A DNA stretch of 56,684 nucleotides, taken from assembly GCA_019359315.1 (NCBI GenBank), contig JAHHHO010000035.1, positions 1 to 56,684 on the forward strand, given 5' to 3'. The notes beneath the pieces were generated by a model. It did no database searches, was not told the DNA's origin, and saw only the letters and a program-made list of their open reading frames with translations. This DNA is from Myxacorys californica WJT36-NPBG1 (lineage in GTDB: Bacteria; Cyanobacteriota; Cyanobacteriia; Leptolyngbyales; Leptolyngbyaceae). The translations under genes were made by a program, and so were the position numbers. Positions 35,305-44,324 of the stretch are shown piece after piece (positions within the stretch are counted from its first letter, which is position 1; every line of letters begins with the position of its first letter).

Positions 35305-36806
35305 TCAGGCAGACAGGGGAAAACCTGCTGCCAATAACCAACCGAAGAATAAAGCAGAGCCGATCGCGTAGACCCATGCTTGGTTTAACAGACCTGCCAC
35401 CAAAGACAATATTCCCATCAGTGGCGGCAAGAGCGGCAAGAGCAGAAACATAAAGCCCAATTGAGGTAAGAAGTTGAGCGTCAACACGAAGCCACCAATC
35501 AAAGCGGCGCTCTGTCCCACTAGAGAAGGCGTTTGCCGACCCCAATATTCTCTTGCACGATTCCTGCTGCCAGAAACCAAGGGAAACAGGCGGTGCCTTC
35601 GGCTCAGCAAAGCTGTGCGCCACTGGCAACCACACTTTTAGCCGAATTGGGATTAGCCACCACTGAAGCCAGACCACCTGCGCCATTGCACCAAAGGCAA
35701 CCCAAAGAATGACAAACAGCACAACTCCCAACCCAATGGCTCGCAGGGTAGGGCGAGGTAGACGCGCCAGCACTCCCAGCCAGGTTAACCCGGCAACCAA
35801 AAACCAGACTCCAACCGCTCCACCGACTTGGACGCCACCTAAATTCTGGAGTTCAAACCGCTGGCTCAGAAGAACCAACCCTGCGGTTGCTGCCAGTGGT
35901 GCAGCGATTAAGCCTGCCCATCGTCGGATAGGAGCTATTTTTGTGGCGATCAATGGAAGGTGGGTCAGGAGGGGTGAGATTACTGCCAATCCGATTAACC
36001 AACCTAACAGGTGTAGTCCATACCAAGCCATGCGGCGGTCGCGATACTGGCTATCATTGGTCCTGCCAAACGTTGCATCCAGCCAACGTAGTGCTGCCTC
36101 ATCACTACCATCACTAAACAAAATGGTGATGTCGTTCGACATCTGGAACGACCACCAGTTCTCGCCCCTGCCCTGTTACCAGGTTCGTGTTTTCTCCCCC
36201 CGCCTGTGCCAGCAATCGTTCGGCATTACTCACAAAGCGTCCCTCTCCACTCCCTGCCTGTAGTTGCAAATTTCGGGGAGTTTGAGGAGTCACGTTCGCC
36301 CCCGTTGGAGAAACAGCAACCGTTGCGGCGAAGCGATCGCGCTCACGAATCCCAGCATTCATCACAATCCCGCTACCCATCGAGTGTCCCAGGAGTGCCA
36401 GACGACTTGGGTCAACCCGGGGTTGTTCCAGGAGAGCTTGCAAAGCTACATCCAGATTCTGCTGTAGCTCATACCGCTGTAAGCGAGTCCCATTCGTGCC
36501 ATGCCCGTCAAAATCCCAGAGCATGACCGCATAACCCGCATGAGCCAGGACATGTCCATAGCCCAACATCAACTGTTTAGAGCCTGCAAACCCATGTGCC
36601 ACAAGAACTCCTGGGACTTCACTCGCCCCTTGAGGAGCCAGGTAGAGCAGAGGCATACCCTCTTTTTGGAACGATCGCACCTCTAGTCCCGATCGAGTGG
36701 CAGCAATTCCTACCCAGGACGAAACAACCAGCAGAATCGCGAGTAGCAGGAGTCCCAAGCGTTTATAGTTTAATTTCACAGGCTTCAGCCAACGTCCAAA
36801 CACCAT
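35305..36806 (-). pseudogene. Alpha/beta hydrolase with C-terminal membrane domain, two frameshifts
   Basis: Three frames join into one protein of about 500 residues. Frame 1 (36806-36140): one N-terminal membrane helix (LGLLLLAILLVVSSWVG), then a serine hydrolase with nucleophile motif GHSMG and an upstream HGFAGS oxyanion loop. Frame 2 (about 36140-35615) continues at ITILFSDGSDEAALRWLDATFG and enters several transmembrane helices. Frame 3 (about 35610-35305) continues with more helices. Shifts lie near 36130 and 35612. Either a real pseudogene or indel errors in the assembly; all three parts keep protein-like composition, so the damage is recent or artefactual. Confidence 0.75.
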
Positions 36807-36948
36807 CTACTGGTGTAACGCAAAACAATTTTAAGGATTGGTAACTCTACTCAACATCCGAAGTTGGAGATTCATTGTCAGAAGTAAAATCAATTTTTTC
36901 TTGGCGATCGCCCCAATAACGCGATCAGACCAGCTTTCGTTGAGCGGT

Positions 36949-37071
36949 GGAGTGAACTGAAGTAGTGAGTTTCACGGCTTCAGTTCACTCGCGACAGATT
37001 GCCAATCTGGAACTGATTGTAACGGCTTCAGGCAAGGGTCAACGCTTCCGATCCATTTTCATTCGCTTATT
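36949..37071. repeat. Palindromic repeat P, copy A
   Basis: One of three copies (others at 43169-43282 and 52349-52434). The core has a perfect palindrome CAGATTGCCAATCTG (36995-37009), preceded by inverted GTGAACTGAAG / CTTCAGTTCAC arms. It lies at and just after the 3' end of an hnh remnant, where a transcription end could form. Copies differ by scattered substitutions. Confidence 0.8.
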
Positions 37072-37215
37072 CGGGTATTGCTTGTGAACCCAGGCGAGGA
37101 ATTCCTGAGGAATTTCTGTAGCTGCGAATCTTGCTTTAGCTTCTCCAGAATATTCAAGTGCAGTGCCAGATGGGAGTTATCGTAGAGCGTATGGATTTGT
37201 CGGTGGCAGGAAAGA
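37059..37215 (-). pseudogene. 3' remnant of a small HNH endonuclease gene
   Basis: Encodes CHRQIHTLYDNSHLALHLNI and following LEKLKQDSQLQKFL, the second half of the intact 94-residue HNH protein at 43259-43543. The first half, including CELCYREM and the His of the catalytic motif, is gone: the sequence upstream is replaced by the 142-residue HNH gene. A frameshift after QKFL alters the last residues. Confidence 0.75.
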
Positions 37216-37219
37216 ACTT

Positions 37220-37648
37220 TCACTGAATTGTAGGAGGATGCCAATCACTGATCACCCAACGTGAACGAGCAGCTACGATGATTGGATTGTTCATCCGTAA
37301 TGCAGCGACCGTGGCTCGTCCGACTGGCGTTTGCCCCTCCACTCGTGTTGCATCCAGGTTCCAAGCAAAATGTTCCGACCACTGCTGTACCCTCGGATTA
37401 AACAAGGGAACGATTTTCCCGGTGAGAGGATCTGGAGCTTCGGTCAAGTCTGACTTGTACTCATTGCAAGAGCGACAAGCCAGGCAAACATTTTCAAAGG
37501 AAGTGTTTCCGCCTTTGGACTGGGGATGGATATGGTCAAAGCTCGTCGGCAGACCACTATTGGCTTCGCTAGTCAAGCAGTAGCAGCAGCGATAATGATC
37601 GCACTCTCGAATTTGGGTTTTTAAGGATTCAGAAATATAGGCAGACAC
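37220..37648 (-). CDS. HNH endonuclease, 142 residues
   Basis: HNH nuclease with two CxxC-type pairs: CDHYRCCYCL near 15-24, DHIHPQSKGG at about 38-47 (catalytic His region), FENVCLACRSCNEYK near 52-66. The C-terminus RSRWVISDWHPPTIQ is conserved with the decayed copy at 31283. Full length for this cyanobacterial group. It follows the antitoxin-like gene after 6 bases. What it cuts is unknown: homing-type, phage-defence or repair roles are all possible. Confidence 0.85.
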   Translation of the reverse strand: MSAYISESLKTQIRECDHYRCCYCLTSEANSGLPTSFDHIHPQSKGGNTSFENVCLACRSCNEYKSDLTEAPDPLTGKIVPLFNPRVQQWSEHFAWNLDATRVEGQTPVGRATVAALRMNNPIIVAARSRWVISDWHPPTIQ

Positions 37649-37654
37649 AAGCGA

Positions 37655-38056
37655 TCAGGAATGGGGAACACGATGACCACGCCAATGGAGAAGAGCAGCA
37701 GCATGGGCTTTCCGTAACATGAAGAGATCAGCCTGCGATCGCAGTTCTACCAACTCCACCTGCTCTGCTGAGGTAAGAGTGTGCTCCTTGTTACGCTCCA
37801 ACAACTCGAAATGCCGTGCCATCTCCTCCTCAGTCTTATGACCTGTAGCAACCTTCCATAGAGCTTCGTCTTCCAATCGGTTAAGAGCGGCTAAATCTGC
37901 CTTAAACTCATCGGGTGCATTCTCCCAATCTGGAGGACTACCGACCTTCAGCGCATGGAGCATGACCTCTTCGAGCGATCGCCCTGTTGCGATCGCCGTA
38001 TTGACCAATCGCTGGTAGATAGGGTCTGGAAGTTGGAGTGTGACAGTTGCAGTCAT
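37655..38056 (-). CDS. Antitoxin-like (ribbon-helix-helix start) protein paired with HNH gene
   Basis: 133 residues. The start MTATVTLQLPDPIYQRLVNT ... RSLEEVMLHAL has the pattern of ribbon-helix-helix/CopG-like proteins, strand then two helices. The rest is helical and charged, ending LLHWRGHRVPHS. Immediately upstream of the HNH gene, and the same two-gene order survives in the decayed copy at 31283-31800, so the pair travels together. Antitoxin or regulator of the nuclease is inference. Confidence 0.7.
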   Translation of the reverse strand: MTATVTLQLPDPIYQRLVNTAIATGRSLEEVMLHALKVGSPPDWENAPDEFKADLAALNRLEDEALWKVATGHKTEEEMARHFELLERNKEHTLTSAEQVELVELRSQADLFMLRKAHAAALLHWRGHRVPHS

Positions 38057-38099
38057 ACGAGGACAACAAGTTTATCTTCTTATATTCTACCGGGAGTAT

Positions 38100-38365
38100 G
38101 TTGAGGAGGATAGGCACCGTGCAGCTACACTGATACCATAAGGGTCGCTTCTAAGAACACAGCAACCTACTCAATAATCTCTGAGCAAAGTGTTCCTGTA
38201 GTTGGTAGGCGATCGCAAAGCCGAAGGCAAAACTTGTAGAGCGAAGGAATTAAGTGAATAGTGGGGGACGGTTACACGTAACTTGATCTTGACGACCGCC
38301 CTCTCGGTACGACATCACTACCCCATTCGGTTTACCTCCATCGCGCATTTAGCACGATAATGTTT
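38100..38365. repeat. Dispersed box-containing repeat, copy A
   Basis: Shares blocks with 43570-43830 and 52440-52645: GTGCAGCT-A/T-CACTGAT, AATCTCT, GGTAGGCGATCGC, and TTACACGTAACTTGATC followed by TACGACATCAC and TTCGGTTTACC. The block order differs from copy B (TTACACGTAAC block last instead of first). No gene lies in 38057-38526. Confidence 0.65.
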
Positions 38366-38526
38366 GGCGGAGAGTGACGCCGTTTAAACGGAGATTTGGA
38401 ATTGACCACGATCGCTGATCTAATTTTTCTCTGAAAAACCCATTCAGCCCATCACTTTTTGCGACACAACCCCAAAAGGTTAGGTGATCAGGTTCTAGGA
38501 GGTAGAGGTGTGCCATAGATGAATAC

Positions 38527-39951
38527 TCAGTTTATTGGATAGGCACTCAAAGCAGGAATCACTGACTTAGAACCTGCTGGACGAAGACCTGTCACTCTTA
38601 TGCGGAGACGATCGGAAGGGGCAACGGTGATGCCGCGGCGCGTTGGGCGAATCGGTCTGGAATCCGCTAATGTCATTTCTAAACTGGATATGAACCCATA
38701 TAGCACCAGCTTCATCTCAAATAGTGCAAAGGCAGCACCAATACAGCGTCGATCTCCCCCACCAAAGGGCAAATACTCGTAGGGTGAATACTGCCGCTCT
38801 AAGAACCGTTCAGGTCTAAATTGCTTCGGTTCTGGATAAACGGACTCACGATGATGAGCCAGATAAATGGATGGCATAAGCACGGTCCCCGGTTCTAACC
38901 CATAGCCTGCAACGTTCATTGGCTGCTTGACAATGCGCGGAAATGCACTGAGTGCGATGGGATAAAGGCGCAGCGTTTCCTGACATACGGCTTGCAGATA
39001 AGGCAGCCGGGCGATCGCGATCGGGTCAGCATCGCTGCCAAGGGCATTGATTTCTGCAAGTAGTTTGGTTTGCACGTGCGGCAAGGAGACAATCCAGTAC
39101 AGTGCCCAGGCTAAGGCAGAGGCAGTTGTTTCGTGTCCTGCAAATAGCAGTGTAACTAGCTCATCCCGTAACTCTCCATCACTCATCGGTTGCCCTTTGG
39201 CATCACGGGCGGCCATCAGCAGTGCCAAGATATCCGTTCGCCCAGTGTCAGATTGGTTTCGGCGATCGGCAATCTCGGCGTAGAGCAAGTCATCCACCTG
39301 CTGCCGCAGGCGCAAAAAGCGTCCCCAGGGACTCCAGGCTCCCCAGTCCTTCTGCAAGAACGGGTAGAACAGAAACATCGCGCCCAATGGAGAGCCAAAG
39401 CCATCCAGCATCTGGCTCAGGGTCTGGCGTAACTGCTCATAACGCTGTCCTCCCTCCAACCCAAAGACTGCCTGCAAAATCACCTGGAGAGAAATGGACT
39501 GCATTGCCGGACGCACCGCAAAGGTTGCGCCAACCTTCCATGCACTGATAACCTCGGCCGTGATGGACTGAATTACCTGAGCATAAGACCGCATCCGATC
39601 GCCGTGGAAAGGTGGCATCAAAAGCTGCCGCTGCCGTTGATGAACTGCGCCTTCCAGCAGCACAATGCCATGTTCCCCAAGCAGTTCTTTCAGGATTTGG
39701 TTGCCTCGTCCTGCGCTTAGCTGCTCTGGCTTCGCGGTAAAAATCGCTTCCAACGCCTCGGGGCTGCTGCAATAAACCAGGGCAGGTGTCGCATCGGGCT
39801 GCGACACACGGTAATCGTCTCCATAGGCTTGACTGCGTGCCTCGATCGTTTCGAGCGGTTGAAAGAGGAAGCGCAATCCCCACAGACGGCGCTCCCAGAT
39901 GGAGCTTTTGGGAGGACCGTTGAGCGATCGAGGTGCAATGTTAGTCATCAT
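38527..39951 (-). CDS. Cytochrome P450, CYP110-like
   Basis: 474 residues from ATG 39951 (a second ATG is the next codon; a TTG lies at 39960). I-helix AGHETT, K-helix ETLRLYP, PERF motif FRPERF and heme loop PFGGGDRRCIG with Cys about 403 are all present. There is no N-terminal membrane anchor, so it is a soluble enzyme. CYP110 is the common cyanobacterial P450 group, acting on fatty acids, alkanes or terpenes; the substrate here cannot be told. No terpene synthase or ferredoxin gene sits beside it. Confidence 0.9.
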   Translation of the reverse strand: MMTNIAPRSLNGPPKSSIWERRLWGLRFLFQPLETIEARSQAYGDDYRVSQPDATPALVYCSSPEALEAIFTAKPEQLSAGRGNQILKELLGEHGIVLLEGAVHQRQRQLLMPPFHGDRMRSYAQVIQSITAEVISAWKVGATFAVRPAMQSISLQVILQAVFGLEGGQRYEQLRQTLSQMLDGFGSPLGAMFLFYPFLQKDWGAWSPWGRFLRLRQQVDDLLYAEIADRRNQSDTGRTDILALLMAARDAKGQPMSDGELRDELVTLLFAGHETTASALAWALYWIVSLPHVQTKLLAEINALGSDADPIAIARLPYLQAVCQETLRLYPIALSAFPRIVKQPMNVAGYGLEPGTVLMPSIYLAHHRESVYPEPKQFRPERFLERQYSPYEYLPFGGGDRRCIGAAFALFEMKLVLYGFISSLEMTLADSRPIRPTRRGITVAPSDRLRIRVTGLRPAGSKSVIPALSAYPIN

Positions 39952-40255
39952 CCATCTCAATGGGTTAAAGCAAAGTGTGATTTAGAGGCAACAGCCACAT
40001 TGTTTAAATTGTAGAGTTAGAGCCTTAACGTTCGTGCTGGAGAATAACGTGTGAGAGCGATCGCTCCTCCTTTCATCGTTCTGACCAATTTATGAACACC
40101 ATGCCATTAAATGATTGCTCTTGTAGTATAATGTAGTATATTTGTCGGATACGGCAAGCTTAGAAGCAAAGGCCATAGACAAGAGGCGATGCGAAGCAGT
40201 TCTTCTACGGGTTATTGCCATCCTGCTCTTCCCTCCCGCTCACCTACACTCATTT

Positions 40256-41191
40256 ATGCTGACGCTTAATCCAACAACCGATACAACTGCACTGGTCGCC
40301 CATGCTTTATCGAAGCAATATGGTGAAACACCTGTGGTTCAAGATGTTAGTTTCACCCTGAATTTTAGAGAAATTTTAGGGTTACTGGGTCCCAACGGGG
40401 CCGGAAAAACAACCATTGTGGGCATGCTTTACGGAGGAGTCGCCCCCAGCCGGGGGTTTGTGCAACTCGGCTCCACCCAGGTTCAGAGTGATGGGCGCAC
40501 GGCGCGTGCCAAAATGGGCATTGTCACGCAGGAAGACAACCTCGATCCAGATTTTTCCGTTTTTGAAAATTTGCTCCATTTTGCTCATCACTACCGCGTC
40601 GTGGGCAAAGCTGCGAGAAAGCGAGTGGGTGAACTGTTGGCGCAGGTCCGTCTAGAAGAACACGCCCAGAAGCGCATTGATGAGCTTTCTGGAGGCTTGA
40701 AGCGTCGTCTGGTGCTTGCCCGTGCCCTGATCAACCATCCCCATGTCGTCTTTCTAGATGAACCGACGACTGGACTCGATCCCGATGCGCGGCAAGAATT
40801 CTGGAAGCTCGTCATTGACCTCAAACAACAGGGGTGTGGGGTGCTGTTGACGACTCACTACATGGACGAGGCACAACGGTTATGCGATCGCCTCCTGCTG
40901 CTTCAGCAAGGTCAGGTGATTGACCAAGGCACTCCAATCGAGCTAATCGATCGCACCATCGGCAAAGAAGTCGTTGAAATTGAAGGCGTGGATGAAGCAA
41001 CACTTCAGGCGCTGGCAACCCAGTTCAATACCTGGTGTCGTCCGTTTGGTAGTGGTTACCTTTTGGCATTACCGCTTGTCCCCACCCCACTGTGGGATCA
41101 TCTGGTTGCGGCCCAACCGCAACGCCTGACCCGTCGCTATGCCAATCTGGAAGATGTGTTCCTTCGTTTAACAGGAAAAGTTTTGGAATGA
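40256..41191 (+). CDS. ABC transporter ATP-binding protein (NodI-like, ABC-2 type)
   Basis: 311 residues from ATG 40256; an upstream TTG at 40142 would add 38 residues without homology. Walker A GPNGAGKT, Q-loop VTQEDNLD, signature LSGGLKRRL, Walker B VVFLDEPTTGLD, and switch His in TTHYMDEA are intact. The C-terminal regulatory part ends with RRYANLEDVFLRLTGK, as in NodI/DrrA exporters. It overlaps the permease start by four bases (ATGA). The operon faces away from the P450 gene. Substrate unknown; drug or lipid export is usual for the family. Confidence 0.9.
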   Translation: MLTLNPTTDTTALVAHALSKQYGETPVVQDVSFTLNFREILGLLGPNGAGKTTIVGMLYGGVAPSRGFVQLGSTQVQSDGRTARAKMGIVTQEDNLDPDFSVFENLLHFAHHYRVVGKAARKRVGELLAQVRLEEHAQKRIDELSGGLKRRLVLARALINHPHVVFLDEPTTGLDPDARQEFWKLVIDLKQQGCGVLLTTHYMDEAQRLCDRLLLLQQGQVIDQGTPIELIDRTIGKEVVEIEGVDEATLQALATQFNTWCRPFGSGYLLALPLVPTPLWDHLVAAQPQRLTRRYANLEDVFLRLTGKVLE

Positions 41192-41967
41192 AACGCCTCT
41201 CTGCGACTCCCTGGGGAGTTTACTCCGTCTGGCATCGACACGCGAAAGTCTATCAGCGTACCTGGCTAGTCAACTTTTTGCCCCCGGTCACTGAACCCAT
41301 CATGTACCTGATTGCCTTCGGCTTTGGGCTTTCTCCCCTAGTGGGAGACATCACCTATGCCGGGCAGCCCGTCTCTTATCTCCGGTTCATCGCTCCCGCC
41401 ATGATCGCGATCGGAGTTTTGTTTCAATCCTTTTTTGAAGGCGGCTACGCTAGTTTCATCCGGCTTAATTTCCAAAAAACTTGGCAAGCGTTATTGACCG
41501 CTCCTTTAAGCTTCACAGAGGTATTTTTGGGAGACTGGTTGTGGGCAGCTACCAAAGGCATGATTGCAGGAAGTTTAACGGGACTGGTTGCTGTGATCTG
41601 GGGACTTTATTCTCCGCTCAACCTGCTACTCTCCTTACCGCTCATGCTTCTAGGTAGTCTCTTGTTCGGGGCAATGGGTCTACTCACTGCCGGAAGCGTC
41701 CGCCAGATCGATCAAATCAACATTCCTATCTTCCTGCTCATCATTCCCATGTTTACGTTGTGTGGCACTTACTTTCCCCGTGAAACACTTCCTCCCTTTC
41801 TACATGCGATCGCAACCGTTCTACCCCTTTCTTCAATGATCGATCTGCTGCGGTGGAATTTGGGGCTGCAACCTTATTGGTGGCTACAGCTTCTCTGGCT
41901 CATCACCTTGATGCTCATTTTTGTGAGTCTGGCAATCCGCAAAATTTATCCTCAACTGGTTAAGTAA
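41188..41967 (+). CDS. ABC-2 type permease (NodJ-like)
   Basis: 259 residues starting MKRLSATPWGVYSVWHRHAK at the ATGA overlap. Six hydrophobic segments as expected for ABC-2 permeases, for example LVAVIWGLYSPLNLLLSLPL and LHAIATVLPLSSMIDLLRW, with the family motif FLLIIPMFTLCGTYFPRETL. It forms the channel for the ATPase just upstream. A longer in-frame reading from 41092 lies inside the ATPase gene and is not credible. Confidence 0.88.
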   Translation: MKRLSATPWGVYSVWHRHAKVYQRTWLVNFLPPVTEPIMYLIAFGFGLSPLVGDITYAGQPVSYLRFIAPAMIAIGVLFQSFFEGGYASFIRLNFQKTWQALLTAPLSFTEVFLGDWLWAATKGMIAGSLTGLVAVIWGLYSPLNLLLSLPLMLLGSLLFGAMGLLTAGSVRQIDQINIPIFLLIIPMFTLCGTYFPRETLPPFLHAIATVLPLSSMIDLLRWNLGLQPYWWLQLLWLITLMLIFVSLAIRKIYPQLVK

Positions 41968-42088
41968 ACGTAATTACCTAATTCCAAACTGATTTACAGC
42001 AATGCTGCACCAAGGATAGGAGCCGGACTGAAGCAGGTTTTGTAACCTGTTGTATGAATGAAACGTAGCATCCTCGCTAGCACCTCCC

Positions 42089-43063
42089 ATGAAATACATT
42101 CGCCTCGGTAACACTGGACTTAAAGTTTCGCGTATTTGCTTAGGGACGATGACCTACGGCAGTCCTCAATGGCGGGAATGGGTTTTGCCAGAAGACGAAA
42201 GCCGACCGTTTATCCAACGATCGCTGGAAGCAGGCATCAATTTCTTTGACACAGCGGATATGTATTCACTAGGTGAGAGTGAAGCCGTTTTGGGGCGGGC
42301 ATTAAAGGAGCTTGCGAAACGGGAACAGGTGGTGATTGCCACGAAAATGTTTAACCCAATGAGCGATGATCCAAACGATCGTGGTCTGTCGCGAAAGCAC
42401 ATCTTTGATAGTATCGATGCTTCTTTGCGGCGGTTACAAACAGATTGACCTTTATCAGATTCATCGCTGGGATGATGAAACCCCCATTGAAGAAACGCTG
42501 GAAGCTCTACATGATCTGGTGAAAGTAGGCAAAGTCCGATACATTGGAGCGTCCAGTATGTATGCGTGGCAGTTTGCCAAAGCGTTGTATCTAGCAGATT
42601 TGCATGGCTGGAGCCGCTTTGTTTCGATGCAGAACCACTACAACCTAGTGTACCGGGAGGAAGAACGAGAGATGCTGCCGTTGTGTCGGGAAGAAGGGAT
42701 TGGGGTGATTCCTTGGAGCCCACTAGCGCGAGGATTTTTGGCAGGAAATCGGCAAAAGGAACGAAAGGTGAAACAACCCGTGCGAAGACAGATGATTTTG
42801 CTCATCAGCTTTACTACCAAGATTCCGATTTTCAGGTGGTCGATCGCGTGGTTGAATTAGCCCAACAGCGCGGCGTGGCTCCGGCTCAAATTGCCCTAGC
42901 ATGGTTGCTACATCAACCTGGAGTTACGGCTCCCATTATCGGAGCGAGCAAGATGAATCACCTGGAAGATGCTTTGTCAGCCCTGAAGATTGAGTTGACT
43001 GAAGCAGAGTGCCAACGGTTAGAGGAGCCATACCAGCCCCATCCAGTGCTGGGGCATCGGTAA
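42089..43063 (+). pseudogene. Aldo/keto reductase, two frameshifts
   Basis: Frame 1 (42089-about 42443) gives MKYIRLGNTGLKVSRICLG, DTADMYSLGESE with catalytic Tyr, and ends at RRLQTD. Frame 2 (about 42445-42760) continues [28 protein letters not shown] and [12 protein letters not shown]. Frame 3 (about 42765-43063) holds [20 protein letters not shown] ... TAPIIGASKMNHLEDA. Together they make a complete reductase of about 325 residues with the usual order of motifs, so two indels broke it. As in the hydrolase gene, assembly error is the alternative. Confidence 0.85.
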
Positions 43064-43168
43064 CTCTAGACTTGCTTCTACTGTAGGAAAAATCGTAAAA
43101 GGTTGCAGCCTGTTCCTGTTTGGCGCTCGCTCCAACCACTCACTCAAATCAGCGTTTCTAAAACAGTT

Positions 43169-43282
43169 GGGCGAACTGAAGCAGCGAAACTCATGACCTC
43201 AGTTCACCCGCGACAGATTGCCAATCTGGAACTGAATCTTAACTGCTTCAGCCAAGGTTCAGCGCTTTCGATCCATCTTCAC
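43169..43282. repeat. Palindromic repeat P, copy B
   Basis: Contains GCGAACTGAAGCAGCGAAAC, CAGTTCACCCGCGACAGATT and the palindrome CAGATTGCCAATCTG. It reaches into the last codons of the hnh gene at 43259. In this copy the hnh gene is intact, so the repeat is best seen as its 3' flank. Confidence 0.8.
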
Positions 43283-43543
43283 TCTCTTATTTGGGTCTTG
43301 CTTGTGAACCCAAGCGAGGAATTTTTGTAGCTTTGGGTCTTGCTTTAGCTTTTCTAGAGTATTCAGGTGCAGTGCCAGATGGAAGTTGTCGTAGAGCGTA
43401 TGGATTTGTCGGTGACAGGCAGAGCAAATTTGGATCGTGGGGCTAGGGTCGAGACCCTTGCGTTTCGTCTTTTGACGGGGAATCAGGTGGTGTTCGGTGA
43501 GAGCAGGCATCTCTCGATAGCAAAGTTCGCAGGGTTGCGGCAT
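43259..43543 (-). CDS. Small HNH endonuclease, 94 residues
   Basis: Complete HNH motif: CELCYREM near the start, LTEHHLIPRQ (paired His), CSACHRQIHTLYDN, then a helical tail LALHLNTLEKLKQDPKLQKF. The length is normal for this free-standing cyanobacterial group. It is flanked by repeat P downstream and by a box-containing repeat upstream, the arrangement also seen, damaged, at 37.0-38.4 kb. No intron or inteni features are seen around it. Confidence 0.85.
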   Translation of the reverse strand: MPQPCELCYREMPALTEHHLIPRQKTKRKGLDPSPTIQICSACHRQIHTLYDNFHLALHLNTLEKLKQDPKLQKFLAWVHKQDPNKRVKMDRKR

Positions 43544-43569
43544 CGGTTAGAAATCAGCGGATGGTGAGG

Positions 43570-43830
43570 AACGGTGACACGTAACTTGATCCTAGCGATC
43601 GCCCTTCCGGTACGACATCACCATCCTATTCGGTTTACCCCCACTGCGATAGATTGAAGAAGGTAAGACAATCAGCGTGCAGCTTCGCTGATCCCAAAGG
43701 GATCGCTCCCCCTAACCAAGCAATTGGCTCCCGATATAATCTCTAACTAGAGAATTGCTTTGTAAATGATAGGCAATCCTAATGTTGAGGTCAGAGCCCT
43801 CTAACGAAATGACACGTAATCTTTCGGTCA
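43570..43830. repeat. Dispersed box-containing repeat, copy B
   Basis: Contains GTGACACGTAACTTGATC, TACGACATCACCATCCTATT, GTGCAGCTTCGCTGATCC, AATCTCTAACTAGAG, and at 43805-43828 a box beginning CGAAATGACACGTAATC and ending TTTCGGT. That box matches the direct repeats of the candidate transposon end at 52621-52953, on the same strand. Aligns over about 200 bases with 52440-52645. Confidence 0.7.
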
Positions 43831-43895
43831 ATTTATAAAGGCTTGTAGGGGCCTGCAAATATTTAAGCGATGTGAAGCGCTCGCTGCTTCCGAGT

Positions 43896-44165
43896 TCACC
43901 ACCCTTCTTCCATAGATACAATATCCCACAAGCGTTCTAGCAAATGGATCGTGTTGCCATTGAGCACGTTTACCTCTCCGGGAAGCTGCGAAGCAACCCC
44001 TACTGGAGCGGTATCGAGGTGTGCTTGCGGCCAGATTGTTTTCATTTCAATTGCAGCTTGATAATGAGAAATGACAGAGGAATGCGTCTCATCTGCAATC
44101 AGGTGTGCCCGTTCCCTCAACCAATAGATATGCCTAATTTCAACTGCTAGATGCGTCCTATTCAA
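43896..44165 (-). CDS. Hypothetical protein, 89 residues, doubtful
   Basis: Starts with TTG (44165). Translation includes YWLRERAHLIADETHSSVIS and MKTIWPQAHLD; no domain recognised, no Shine-Dalgarno seen. The rest of 43831-44324 holds no gene I can support; an A/T-rich stretch near 44215 could be the promoter of the SWIM operon. Confidence 0.3.
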   Translation of the reverse strand: MNRTHLAVEIRHIYWLRERAHLIADETHSSVISHYQAAIEMKTIWPQAHLDTAPVGVASQLPGEVNVLNGNTIHLLERLWDIVSMEEGW

Positions 44166-44324
44166 AATCTACCTAATGATGTAACCAGAAATTCCAACAA
44201 TTTACTCTTGCAATTATATATAGTACATTTGAACCAAATGCTTCGTAAGAATACGGATGACGCACCTCAGCCGAAAACGTTATGAAGGCGTTGGGACATT
44301 GCATGAGTTTGACGTGGAGTTTCT

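Noticed and set aside
35138-36142. 334-residue membrane protein as a gene of its own
   Set aside because: Its start lies inside the hydrolase frame and its end leaves the membrane pattern; it is the middle part of a frameshifted hydrolase gene.
41092-41187. Longer permease start
   Set aside because: Falls inside the ATPase gene; the ATGA overlap at 41188 gives the normal permease N-terminus.
42166-42723. 185-residue minus-strand reading frame
   Set aside because: Antisense to the aldo/keto reductase; no recognisable domain.
43259-43543. Intron-encoded homing endonuclease
   Set aside because: No group I or II intron structure or interrupted gene is visible around the HNH gene.
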